Shown here in pieces: positions 12,095 through 22,900 of a DNA stretch of 64,000 nucleotides (position 1 is the stretch's first letter; every line of letters starts with the position of its first letter). The notes under the pieces are model-generated. The model ran no database searches and was not told the origin of the DNA. It was given only the letters and a program-made list of their open reading frames with translations. Source of the DNA: Przewalskia tangutica. Taxonomy: Eukaryota; Streptophyta; Magnoliopsida; Solanales; Solanaceae. The position numbers and the translations under genes are program-made. The DNA is taken from NCBI GenBank assembly GCA_029844215.1, contig CM056721.1, positions 10,552,368 through 10,616,367 on the forward strand, written 5' to 3'.

Positions 12095-12940
12095 TGTGAG
12101 TAAATTTTTGAATACAACGATTACAACAATTGGATGAACGGGAAGTAAGTAACTATTACAAATATAACAATTTGGAAATGAGAACAAAAATAAGGTTTGC
12201 TGAGTCGAGTGATTCACTCTGTCCTTAAGATAATATTGCCCCATATATATCTCTTTTACGGTGATTGGCAACTTGTCTCCCAAGATAAAACAACAACTAA
12301 CAAATGAACAAAGGAAACTCAAGTATTTACTAAAAGAAGAACTTTTGAGTGTGAAATAAAGCTTAGAGAAGAAGAAGATCAGGAATCTAAATTTATTGTG
12401 TTCTTCCAATGTAAGATAAATGACATCTCCACTAGTCAACTAATGACCTTCAATAGTCATGTAATGACACTTATTGAGAGGTTACAATCATCCAAATAAT
12501 GACTGAATTCATGTGCCAACTCCAAAATCAGCCCAAGAGTCAGAAACCTTTCAGCTCCCGTCGACTTCATCGCTCAGGGCGCGGTGCTGAGCTCGATGGT
12601 GAACAACGATTAGAATTGCGGCCGCTGGCAGGGCGCGCTCAGCGGGTTGGCGTCGCGACCGCCAGCGACTCGCGGTCCTTTTCGACTCGTTTCATCTTAC
12701 ACGTCGCATACTTCTTCCTTCATTTACCAACGTGGAACACTTGTCATTTGGCCAATAATCATCCATCATTCTATGCCTCAAACATGTTACTTACGTACCA
12801 ATATCTCTTTCATTAATGAAATTTACGATATTTGGCAATACGTGTGCACGTGTGTCGAAACGACGTTTCGACGTGCGGGGCCCCAAATTACTCGAGTCAT
12901 CAATCATAAACTTAATTCCACATTTAGTAAATTTTCAACG
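12095..12940 (-). repeat. 5' LTR of the large Copia element
   Basis: The left end TGTGAGTAA and the right end ...TTTTCAACG (TTCCAACA in the related copy) match the ends of the solo LTR at 51782-53010. Both contain the core ctgtccttaaga followed by ttgcccc and tatatat. The last base has mutated from A to G. A GC-rich patch lies at about 12540-12680. Bases 12941-12945 (GAAGA) would be the target-site duplication. Confidence 0.75.
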
Positions 12941-14513
12941 GAAGAAAAGGCGGAGAATAATTGAAGTTGAACTTGAAAACAACCACTCATTAATCCATCA
13001 ACTGTGAAGTTCTATAAATCTCACAGAAACGTCACTTCTGGGTGCAAAAGGCCTTTGCAGATGAATGGTAATCAAGAGGTTCAGAAAATTAGGTTATTCC
13101 GGACTGTCATTATTGATCCAGATGATGATGGCAAAGTAAACATTGATGAAGGAGAATTCAGGAATACGATTGACCAGTCCAACACCCATTTGATTCTTAA
13201 ACCCGGAGATGCTCAAGCTATTCTCAGTTTCTTCACTAATTTACAGTTGGTAAACCCTGATTTCTTTAATGTAATGGACCTAAATGAGAAGGATGTCTGC
13301 GGAATGTTTTTTGGACGGAAGGAAGATTTAAGGCCACATATAGTTATTTTGGTGATGTGGTTAGAATTGACACTGCTTGTTTGATCCCAAAATATGAGGT
13401 TCCACTAGTGGTATTTGCTGGAGTTAACCACCATGGCTAATCTGTGCCACTAGGCTGTGGTTTGGTTGCAGGAGAGACTGTAGAGTCATTTATATGGTTG
13501 TTGAGAGCGTGGCTGACATACATGGTTGACCGCCCTCCACAGACCATCATAATTGAGCAATCTAGAGTTATGCAAATTGCTATTGCTGATGTTCTCCCAC
13601 AGGCATCTCTTGTACTTCTTTGTCACATATCATGACGAAAGTTCCAGAGGAATTGGGTGGGTTGCATGAGTATGAAGTAATCAAGAAAGCATTTACTAAA
13701 GCAATTTACCAATCATCAAGAACAGATGAGTTTGGAGTAGCTTGGGAGGACATGATGCTATGCTATTGAATTAGGGACCATAAATGGCTCCAGACACTCC
13801 ATGAAGATCGTAAGCACTGGGTCCCTGTTTATTTAAAAGATGCGTTTCTGGCGGGGATGTTTGCTGTGACACTCAGGGAGAGAGGGGCTTCTCCTTTTGA
13901 TGAGTATTTGTCTAATCATACTCCCCTGCAAGAGTTCCTTGATGGCTATAACCAATGTCTGAAGAAAATCTATCGAAGAGAAGCACTTGCTGATTCAGAA
14001 TCGAGGAGTCCAAGTTGTATGTTGAAATCAAGATTTTATTTTAAAATGCAGGCTGCAGCTATCTAAAATCTACACCAGTCACAGGTTTGATAAATTTTAA
14101 ATCGAAATAGAGGAAATGTTTTCGTGTTTAAGCACAAGACAAGTAGGTATTGATGGATCAATCGTAACTTACCTCGTTAAGGAACATGAAGTTGAGAATG
14201 TGAATGAAGCAAGAAATTATGAGGTTACGTTTAATACAGCTGTTGCCGAGGTTCTTTGTGCTTGTGGTGTTCTAAGTCAGAAAGGTTTTGAGGTTATCCC
14301 GCCTCACTACATATTTTCACACTGGAGAAAGGATATTCACCGTAGCTATGTTCTTGATTACGGTTGCAATTTTATTGGCACTAAGAATGCAGTCCACAGC
14401 ACAGGTATGATAATTTGTACAAGTGTGGTGTGATGTTGGTGGAAGATGGGAGAAAATCACATGAAAGATACAAGTTCACTTTAGAAGCATCGGGGGAGAA
14501 ATTGAACAGTTAG
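12941..14513 (+). pseudogene. FAR1-RELATED SEQUENCE (FRS6-like) pseudogene, 5' end cut by Copia
   Basis: FRS proteins are plant transcription factors derived from MULE transposases. The sequence enters in the last part of the FAR1 zinc-binding domain (IIEVELENNHSLIHQ, then VKFYKSHRNVTSGCK after a frameshift). It continues through the MULE transposase-like core (GDAQAILSFFTNLQL, VNHHG, CGLVAGETVESFIWL, PEELGGLHEYEVIKKAFT, HKWLQTLHEDRKHWVPVYLK) to a C-terminal tail ending at TAG 14511-14513. Stops and frameshifts occur at about 13009, 13382, 13440, 13635, 13766 and 14064. The SWIM zinc-finger segment normally between the CxC part and the SHWRKD part is missing. The first codons touch the Copia LTR, so the 5' half should lie left of the window. 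Confidence 0.85.
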
Positions 14514-14571
14514 TTTGCAAGATCATAACACACTAGCTTCATAATATGTGAATGTAGGCATGGTTTTACAT

Positions 14572-15539
14572 TGTTGGGTTTGGGGCTATGAATAAGTAAG
14601 ATTAAAATCGAAATAACTAGAATAACTGTAACAGTTTCTGGATGTTGCCTCAATATTGTTGGCAACATCTGACAAAAAACAGAATAAACCTTTAAAGAGT
14701 AATTGCAGCGGAAAAGTAAAAGAAACATGTTTATATTTTCAAAAATATATATTAATATATTCCTTGATGGTCAATGACTAAAAGAATTGTATATATTATA
14801 TACAATTACAAATGAATTTCTTTTTACAAGATTGAACAATACAAATGAAAAAGAAATTACAAACAAAAATGAAGTCGCAGATGACTTCGCCTAAGTTAAA
14901 AAGTCTAAAAGACAAATGCAACATCATCACCACAATTGCTTTACAAATAAGCTTAATCTAGAATAGAGATAACAATTGTAGTGTGAGACAGATGTTGCTA
15001 AAAGACTTAGGCTAAAAGGTTTTGATCCAGATTTCTGAAGCGAAATCTCGAGAGCTCTCTTGGTATTTTTACATTTTGATTCTGGATAACAATACTCTGA
15101 AGTTCCTCCTCTATATATAGTGAGAAACTTTCTTGAAACTTTCGCTGGTTGGTTGTGGAAGTTGAGAGAAAGAAGACTGCAGCTTGGACCTATTCTTGCT
15201 CCATGATTTTCTCAACAACTTTGACTGGGTCAACATGACTGGGTCTTCATGTTGCTTCGATTCCAAGCTTGACTAAATCAATTCCCACGTTTTAAACACA
15301 ACTCTGTATTCAGCCTGCCTAAGCATTTTTAACTCACAGTAACAAACATTGTTTTGGCCGGAAGAATAGGCAAAATCGTTTCCGAAAATGTAGGGTGAGA
15401 TGTTGAGGTAACACCAGAGACAACATCTGCAGGTGACTGCGGATGTTGCGCAACATTGCGGGTAACATCTGCAGAACACTGCAAGATGTTGTCCAGGAAT
15501 AAAACCTGATGTTATCACAACACTCACACAACATCAACA
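14572..15539 (-). mobile_element. Copia-type LTR with adjoining polypurine tract
   Basis: The segment begins TGTTGGGTTTGG and ends ACATCAACA on the plus strand. To its right, the minus strand reads GCAAAAAGGGGGAGAT directly before TGTTGATGTTG, a typical Copia polypurine tract and 3' LTR start. This is therefore a 3' LTR of a minus-strand element whose internal part would lie to the right; I see no coding remains there. The motif gatgtt is repeated many times at 15400-15530. Confidence 0.6.
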
Positions 15540-16430
15540 ATCTCCCCCTTTTTGCTTTTCTTCACAAAACTCCATATAAACCTAAAAATGTCAAGGATAC
15601 GACTGATTGTAAATGTTCCCCATAACATTCCAAACTCAGCAAGATTGTAGCTATGTTCCCCTCAACCTGCAGTTTCAAGTTTCAAGTATGTATTGTAATT
15701 TGAGTTAGTAAAAACATATGTCTATTAGTCACAACTCACATACAACCTGGTTGTAAGAAGTCAAAGACTAATATCCATACATCATCCACAAATAAAATAT
15801 ATACAAATATATTTACAGACCAAAGATAGAAATATCTCATTGTCTACACATATCAATATCCATCAGCGTGAAGTAAGACAAAACCAATTTAGAAGAAATA
15901 CGAAATGTTGGTCAAATGGATGCACAGAAAAACAAAAAGGAGCACTGTATTTTTAGGATATTTGAAGTACTATTGGGGCTCTGCATATCCTGATGAAATA
16001 AAAGAAACAGCCCCACATTAACAATATTTTCTCCAATTGTAGAAACTCTAGGCACTGTAGACCTTTTCAGTTACAAATTGTTGTAGAGAGGGGAATTTGG
16101 TCTTTGAAGTGAATAGTATTATTAAATACATATTTGTGATATCCTCTTTAATATCAGTAATATCATATTGTGTGGGTTCCTTTCCTAGGTATGAGTTTAT
16201 CTTTGCTCATAGCTTAAAGACAGTTTCTTTAACTATTACCAAGACGTTGGATTCCATATGAAAGGATTAACACTGGAAAATAGAAGATGTCATTAATCAT
16301 TTGAAGCAAAATTGCTTCTCTCTAACATTCTGTCTCTCATCTATTTTCTGCACAAAAAAAATCCTCATACTTGAGATAAATTATTTAATCCTATTAATGT
16401 CAATAGAATAGACGTTTCATTGGGCAGTCT
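15540..16430. other. Stretch without recognisable gene
   Basis: AT-rich DNA between the Copia-type LTR and the tRNA array. Apart from the polypurine tract at its left edge, I see no coding frame, RNA gene or repeat that I can name. Confidence 0.5.
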
Positions 16431-16530
16431 ATAATAGCTGTACTGTATTAGCTGATATAGTTCAAAAGCTTTAAGAAAAGTAGAAGAATAGATCCCAAGC
16501 AGGATATAAAGGGGAAAAAGGTTAAACAAA

Positions 16531-16603
16531 TGGAGATGCGGGGTATCGATCCCCGTACCTCTCGCATGCTAAGCGAGCGCTCTACCATCTGAGCTACATC
16601 CCC
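16531..16603 (-). tRNA. tRNA-Ala(AGC), array copy 1
   Basis: A 73-nt cloverleaf: acceptor GGGGATG pairs with CATCTCC and ends in A. The G3-U70 pair that marks alanine tRNAs is present. The A box TAGCTCAGATGG, anticodon arm CTCGCTTAGCATGCGAG with anticodon AGC, and T arm ACGGGGATCGATACCCCG are intact. There is no intron, and CCA is not encoded beyond the discriminator, as usual in plants. Confidence 0.95.
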
Positions 16604-16734
16604 TTTGTGACAAGGAATTCCAACTTTGTTAAACCAATTAGCTGTAATGTATTAGCTGATATAGTTCAAAAGCTTTAAGAAAAGTAGAAGAATAGATCCC
16701 AAGCAGGATATAAAGGGGGAAAAGGATAAATAAA

Positions 16735-16807
16735 TGGAGATGCGGGGTATCGATCCCCGTACCTCTCGCATGCTAAGCGAGCGCTCTACCATCTGAGCTA
16801 CATCCCC
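16735..16807 (-). tRNA. tRNA-Ala(AGC), array copy 2
   Basis: Identical to copy 1 over the 73-nt gene, with anticodon AGC and all stems paired. The left spacer has one more G (aaaggggga) than copy 1. Confidence 0.95.
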
Positions 16808-16938
16808 TTTGTGACAAGGAATTCCAACTTTGTTAAAACAATTAGCTGTAATGTATTAGCTGATATAGTTCAAAAGCTTTAAGAAAAGTAGAAGAATAGA
16901 TCCCAAGCAGGATATAAAGGGGGAAAAGGATAAATAAA

Positions 16939-17011
16939 TGGAGATGCGGGGTATCGATCCCCGTACCTCTCGCATGCTAAGCGAGCGCTCTACCATCTGA
17001 GCTACATCCCC
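16939..17011 (-). tRNA. tRNA-Ala(AGC), array copy 3
   Basis: Identical 73-nt gene. The 5' flank differs from copies 1 and 2 at one base (tttctgac instead of tttgtgac on the plus strand). Confidence 0.95.
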
Positions 17012-17142
17012 TTTCTGACAAGGAATTCCAACTTTGTTGAAACAATTAGCTGTACTGTATTAGCTGATATAGTTCAAAAGCTTTAAGAAAAGTAGAAGAA
17101 TAGATCCCAAGCAGGATATAAAGGGGGAAAAGGATAAATAAA

Positions 17143-17215
17143 TGGAGATGCGGGGTATCGATCCCCGTACCTCTCGCATGCTAAGCGAGCGCTCTACCAT
17201 CTGAGCTACATCCCC
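17143..17215 (-). tRNA. tRNA-Ala(AGC), array copy 4
   Basis: Identical 73-nt gene in the 204-bp register, with anticodon AGC. Confidence 0.95.
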
Positions 17216-17346
17216 TTTGTGACAAGGAATTCCAATTTTTTTAAAACAATTAACTGTACTGTATTAGCTGATATAGTTCAAAAGCTTTAAGAAAAGTAGA
17301 AGAATAGATCCCAAGCAGGATATAAAGGGGGAAAAGGATAAATAAA

Positions 17347-17419
17347 TGGAGATGCGGGGTATCGATCCCCGTACCTCTCGCATGCTAAGCGAGCGCTCTA
17401 CCATCTGAGCTACATCCCC
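17347..17419 (-). tRNA. tRNA-Ala(AGC), array copy 5
   Basis: Identical 73-nt gene. Its 5' flank is of the tttatgacaagaaattc type shared with copies 6 to 8, which separates the array into two sub-families of units. Confidence 0.95.
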
Positions 17420-17550
17420 TTTATGACAAGAAATTCTAACTTTATAAAATCAATTAGCTGTACTGTATTAGTTGATATAGTTCAAAAGCTTCAAGAAAAG
17501 TAGAAGAATAGATCCCAAGAAGGATATAAAGGGGAAAAAGGATAAATAAA

Positions 17551-17623
17551 TGGAGATGCGGGGTATCGATCCCCGTACCTCTCGCATGCTAAGCGAGCGC
17601 TCTACCATCTGAGCTACATCCCC
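17551..17623 (-). tRNA. tRNA-Ala(AGC), array copy 6
   Basis: Identical 73-nt gene with anticodon AGC. It is the last intact copy before the eroded part of the array. Confidence 0.95.
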
Positions 17624-17752
17624 TTTATGACAAGAAATTCTAACTTTTTAAAAACAATTAACTGTACTGTATTTGTTGATATAGTTCAAAAGCTTTAAGA
17701 AAAGTAGAAGAATAGATCCTGCAGGATAGGGGGAAAAGGAAAAAAATAATAA

Positions 17753-17819
17753 TGATGAAGATCGATCCCCCGTATTCTCGTATGCTGTGCTAAGCCTCTA
17801 CCATCTGAGCTACATCCCC
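17753..17819 (-). pseudogene. tRNA-Ala pseudogene, array copy 7
   Basis: Only the 5' half (GGGGATGTAGCTCAGATGGTA on the minus strand) is preserved. The anticodon arm reads with extra bases and the T arm and 3' acceptor are scrambled by small indels, so no cloverleaf forms. The spacer of this unit is shortened too. Confidence 0.85.
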
Positions 17820-17867
17820 TTTATGACAAGAAATTCTAACTTTATAAAAAAAAGGAAAAAAAATAAA

Positions 17868-17935
17868 TGGAGATGATATGATCCGATCCCCCTCCGCATG
17901 CTAGCGCAGAGCGCCTACATCTGAGCTACATCCCC
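17868..17935 (-). pseudogene. tRNA-Ala pseudogene, array copy 8
   Basis: The acceptor ends and A box are recognisable, but bases are missing from the D-anticodon region and the T arm (68 nt instead of 73), so stems are not continuous. It lies only about 115 bp from copy 7. Confidence 0.85.
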
Positions 17936-18066
17936 TTTATGACAAGAAATTCTAACTTTTTAAAAACAATTAGCTGTACTGTATTTGTTGATATAGTTCA
18001 AAAGCTTTAAGAAAAGTAGAAGAATAGATCCCAAGAAGGATATAAAGGGGAAAAAGAATAAATAAA

Positions 18067-18139
18067 TGGAGATGCGCGGTATCGATCCCCGTACCTCTCG
18101 CATGGTAAGCGAGCGTTCTACCATCTGAGCTACATCCTC
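18067..18139 (-). tRNA. tRNA-Ala-like gene with anticodon ACC, array copy 9 (probable pseudogene)
   Basis: Full 73-nt length, but with substitutions. The anticodon loop reads TTACCAT, giving ACC (a glycine codon reader) on an alanine body. The acceptor 5' strand has GAGGATG, which leaves an A-C mismatch at position 2. The T arm has one substitution (GCGCG for GGGCG type) and the D-arm region has one (GAACG for GAGCG). Most likely a decayed copy at the edge of the array. Confidence 0.75.
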
Positions 18140-18180
18140 TCTGTGACAAGGAATTCCAACTTTATTAAAACAATTATGTA

Positions 18181-19964
18181 TAAAATGTCCCACTATATTG
18201 CTCTCCTTCCTTAATTCTATTCCTACCTAAAGCGATACTGTCACAAGACGACTGACTCAAGTGCCCTTAAAACCACATAGGATAGGAGAAATTCAACAAC
18301 GTGGAGAATGAAGTACTCCAATTGAGAAATAAGCATGTGAATCATAAGGAGCTGTATTGTCAAATTTAGTACGGGATATTCTCACACACATATACTTTAC
18401 ATTTTAAATGAGAACTCAAGTTATCTTAAAATCAAGCTTGACATAAAAGCTTTATTATCAAATTACAAAATCAAACATATATACAACAAAATATAGCAAG
18501 GGGTTAGATAAAAGATACATGATCAATAAGTCATACTATCTATCGAATTTTATCGCTCTTGTAATAAAAAAACAATGACGTAATAGCAGAATTCCATGTC
18601 TTAAACTACGTATCTACTCTTATATATTTTTAAATACATATAATGTTAAAACAATCATATGAAAAAATCAATTCAACTTTTTAAAATCTAAAACCCACCG
18701 AAAGTTTAGATCGTTTTTCATTTAGGCAAGCTTGATGATGACATTAAGTAGTGAAGTAACAACTATAGTGATATAATAGCCAAGGTTGGAAGTTAGGGGA
18801 CCAAATGTGAGTTTGAAGAACTTCAAGTCTTCAAAGAACTCAAAAGTAAGTAAAATTATGGGTTCTCAAATACAATAGAGAAAAGACATAAATTGACTTT
18901 TAAATTATATCCAAAATCTCAAGACACTCAAATTATTAAATCGATCTATTATATCACAACCATCATAAAAGTGAATTTAATAACACCTGATGTGACACAA
19001 AAAAATTACAATTAATAATATGAGAGTGAGATTAAAAATAATTATAATTTTAATAAAAAATAATTTCAACCCCACACCCCCCTCCCTCTTCTTCTTTTTC
19101 ATTTAACCTATATGGAGGCTCATCGCCACAGACCACTTGAGCCGAAGGGGCTTGCAAACCCCGATGAGATTGAGGACTGGTGACAGTGGATCCGGTGGCG
19201 ACACCATCAGTACTAATGGGTCAACTTCAAAGAACTAGAATTTCATTGACCCTGTAATAATGAACAGTTCCCGTATTAATTATTCATTTGATTTTCTTTA
19301 TTCTTGCGGAGTTGTTACCTGCAGAAGAATCCTTTCATTACATTTAATGGTAATGATCGAGAAGCTAACCGACGTTATTAGTTAATTAGTTAAATTGGGC
19401 CGTCTATTGTAATCTTGCTTTCTGCGATGAAGACTTATTAACGCCGGTGAAGAACGTGATGATTTACAAATTTGGTATGGAAGGGGGTGGGTGTCGTGGA
19501 GGTGGAGGAGAAGAGGGGGTTGGGGTGATAAAGAAGATAGAATTATTGGAGGATTTTAATGATTAATTAAGAATTATTTAGTGTAAATAAAATTAATAAA
19601 GAAAAGGACAAAAATATAAAATTACCTGACTGACCTGATAGGGCCCGAGAGTGTGAGACAACTTTGTTGTGCAACAGGTTATATGTGTATCGAGATAATA
19701 TTAAATATATTTTTAAGATTATTAGGATAGGTTGATATTGAGTATAATTTAGGTTTAAATGTATGTCTTTAAAGCTAGGGATTTTTGACCTGCCAATAAA
19801 ATAGACCGTACGATGCATTTTATAATTATTTCGACGTCAGATCCGAAAAACCAAAAAATAAAAGAAAGGAAAAACAACCAAAGATCCCTGTCTTGTCCAC
19901 AAAGAAGTAATCATATTCATAAGAAGTAATCAATCTTGTTAATGGTTGTTGAAAGTCCAAAAAG
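18181..19964. other. Intergenic, upstream of the DUF639 gene
   Basis: AT-rich and without a convincing gene. An imperfect inverted repeat of purine/pyrimidine-rich arms lies at about 19067-19100 and 19500-19530. The promoter of the DUF639 gene should lie in the last few hundred bases; I do not see a decisive TATA element. Confidence 0.4.
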
Positions 19965-22900
19965 ATGCATAGCAAAGGAGTAGTAAGGCCAACACCAACT
20001 TTTCATGGACGTTATCATCATCCATTATTGTTCAAGACTCTTTGCTGCACCAACAATAATTCTCCGGACCATAAGTTCAGGTTCAATCTTGTGGGTGATA
20101 GGAAATGGAAGTTCAAAGATATTGATGCTAGTGAGTTTACCTATTAATAGATTGCTTCCTAGTTTTCTTGAAAAATTAAATTCAAGATTCAGTTAATTAG
20201 GGTTGGGACTACTTTCTATGTCAGTGAAGAATAAGTTGGAAAACCTCTAAAACAGAAGCTTAATTTGTCAAATGATATAATAAACCAGTTAGCCAATCTT
20301 TTCCTTGTTTATTAATTGAAGCAGAAGTTTCATCTGAGATCATGGAATGACACTTTTAATGACTTTGATGCACCTCCTGCACAAGCAGAACTTGATTAAT
20401 GTACTGCTTTTTTTCTCTTCTATGGGTTGGGGGTGGTAGTGCTCGTGCTGTATTATGTTTGCAAGCGTCACAGGTGTAGTGAGCTACTTTAAGACGCTAT
20501 GTTTTATGATATGTGATTAGGCTGGACAGTTGAAATGATAATCAAAGGTAACTTTTTTTGCTTCTTGAAATTTCACAACAACATACCCAGTGAACCACAT
20601 GAGGGACTATATTTCAAAAAAAAAAAGAAGAAAAAAGAAGTTGATAGTTTAAGTCCACCATTCCTGTTAGGTTACCAAGTAAACAATGATTAGATTGGTT
20701 ATTCAGTTTTCTAACAAGTAGCACTCTGAGCTTATTAAGTCTTGCGCTGTTATATTCACCTCCTTTTACAGGTAAAGTGGAAGAATCAGTAAATCACTGG
20801 CTGTCAAAGACACAGAACTTCTGGAATGAAGTCACTTCACCACTGGTAAAATCTGTAAATGATAAAAGAACCAGTTTTCATAATGATAATCAAGATACGG
20901 AGGAGGACATATTCATGGCTGAACAGACTGTTGATAGCCAAACGCCGAATGGTGATCTTTCTGTAGCTGCCATTCTTTCCATTGAGCAATTTAGCAGGTA
21001 AGATACATTTTTCTGGTCTCATATAGTTGGAACCACTTCTGCACCAAAGTGCTTGATTTTATATGTTTTATCTTGGAAGTGCCTGCTGTAGATGTATTTT
21101 TTGGGTCTTATGTGTTGTGATAAATATCCTGCCAAAAGGCAGGCCCTCAGTAGATTTAAGGAAATTTGGGACGTCTTCTCATGTCAAGAAGTCATCGTCT
21201 TTATGTCTGCTCAGCATATGCTAGAAACTTATTTGTACAGGAGAGAAATAATTTCCTAAAAGATATTCCACTTTGTTATTTGGCATCTTAAAACCCTAAA
21301 GAAAACCCTTAATTTGTCTTATAAGGTAAGTTATTGGTATTAGAACGAAATGTGCTCCAAATGAAGCACAGGTGAATATAGAGGATTCATTAGCTGACTA
21401 CCTAGATTGGGACTGAGGGTAGTTGCTATTGCTATTGTACAGATGGGAGATGGAGTGGAGAGGGTTTAATTTGAATAAGGAAGAAATCCAACAAGTTTTT
21501 TATAAAGTTGATCATGATATGGTGAAACGTATGTTTTAATCCTCTAGGAATTAGGTGATACAAAAATCGTTTGACATTTTTGCACATCCTTTTCCTTGCA
21601 GCCTTCTCTCCTTCATTTAAGTAATTATTCTTGCAATTGAGTGTTAAACTTGTGGAGGTGAGCTTACCGTTATTTCTATCTGTGGTTAGCTTCAATTCCC
21701 AACAAACCAATGATGAGTAATATATGTTTTTTTTAAAATTAAAATGTGGACTTGTATATGAAATATGATAGATGTGCAGGATGAACGGATTGACTGGCCA
21801 GAAAATGCAGAAGATATTCAAAGCACTTGGTCCTGAATCTGTTCATAGTGATGCTCGCAGTTTGGTTGAATACTGCTGCTTTAGGTTTCTGTCAAAGGAT
21901 ACTTCTATCCTTCATCCTTGCCTGAAGGTTTACTGGCTTAACTACGTGTTTCCTTTCTAGTCTTTCGTCAGTTTATTTTTATGAGCATAACATGTATTCT
22001 TTTCGTTTATGAAACTGAAATTCTTTTCGAATCTAGAAGTCTTATGTTCAGCTTGCTCCTCTATCCCACCCCCTCCAATCCTATTAAGGAGATACCCAAT
22101 TTTCAGCTTTAAAATATCATGAAAAGTCTTGTATGGTTGAGCCCTATTCCTCGAGTGGTCTCTGCTTGTTGATGATCTACAAAAGACAAACCCAAACTGA
22201 AGAAGAGAACATGTAACTCTTAGTTGAGTTGAAATATCTTTATGATTGTGTTAGTCATCATCTCTTTTGATATGGATGTTAAACTGTTTTATTTCTACTT
22301 TTGGTTTTAATTTATAAAAAAAGTTCTGATATCTTGCTGGATACTGTGTCTTCTATGATGAAGAACTAAATATTGCTATTCCATTGATCCATCATAATCT
22401 GAAATTTGTTGTCTAGGATCAGTAAATATTGGTTTAACTTTTTAGATTATGGAAGAGAAGAAGAAAAACAAAGATAGAAACCATGAAATCTCTTCTGGGT
22501 CCTCTCAGGGCCGGCTCAAGGGGAAAGCAAGTGGAGCACTTGCTTTAGGCCCCCAAACCTTGAGGCCCCCAAATATTGCTAATTCTTTTTATTCCAAGGC
22601 ATTACCACCTGTACAAAGTGTTTGTAAAAAGGAAAGAAATAGTTACGGAAAAGGGCAACTTAAAGGAGGAGCCATTAACATAATGAGCCTTTTTAAGTGT
22701 ATGGAGATAGTATATAATTTACTGGAAAACCACATTTCCATTTTTAGGTCATGTATTCCAAATTTATATTTGTGCTTATGCTTTTTTCTTCTTCTTATGC
22801 ATATACATATTCTTTCAAACAAAATAATGTATTGAAATAATTATAAAAACACATTGATTTTTGTTCTTTAATTTCTCATGCTCTAAAGCATTGAAGTAAG

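Larger units (their letters stand above)
5582..12940 (-). mobile_element. Ty1-Copia retrotransposon, degenerate, interrupted twice
   Basis: Minus-strand order is 5' LTR (12940-12095), gag (12051-11607, continued 9184 to about 8500), protease, integrase (about 8290-7300), reverse transcriptase (6914 to about 5900) and RNase H (to 5582). Visible motifs are a CCHC knuckle CHHCGKSGHVIKDC, protease DTGATRH, an integrase HHCC region (WHHRLEH and CEVC) and RT YVDD. The domain order protease-integrase-RT is the Copia hallmark. Stops and frameshifts are numerous. An LTR remnant splits gag (9190-11601) and an Athila-like element cuts RNase H at 5581. The right LTR end abuts FAR1-domain codons, so the Copia sits inside an FRS gene. 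Confidence 0.9.
16430..18180 (-). repeat. Tandem array of 204-bp units, each with a tRNA-Ala gene
   Basis: Successive tRNA copies start exactly 204 bp apart (16531, 16735, 16939, 17143, 17347, 17551). The spacers are nearly identical and share tagctgatatagttcaaaag, gaatagatcccaag and tgacaagg/aaattc. After copy six, two shortened, eroded units (about 202 and 115 bp) and then one longer unit ending near 18180 complete the array. Read on the minus strand, each tRNA is preceded by CAAA or a similar motif and followed by T-rich sequence (TTTATTTATCCTTTT), suiting Pol III start and stop. Confidence 0.95.

Noticed and set aside
16430..18180. CRISPR-like array of regular repeats
   Set aside because: The 204-bp period, nearly identical spacers and embedded tRNA genes fit tandem duplication in a plant nuclear genome, not CRISPR.
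17960..18193. 77-codon frame containing QMVERSLTMREVRGSIPR
   Set aside because: It overlaps tRNA-Ala copy 9 on the same strand; the peptide is a shadow of the tRNA gene.
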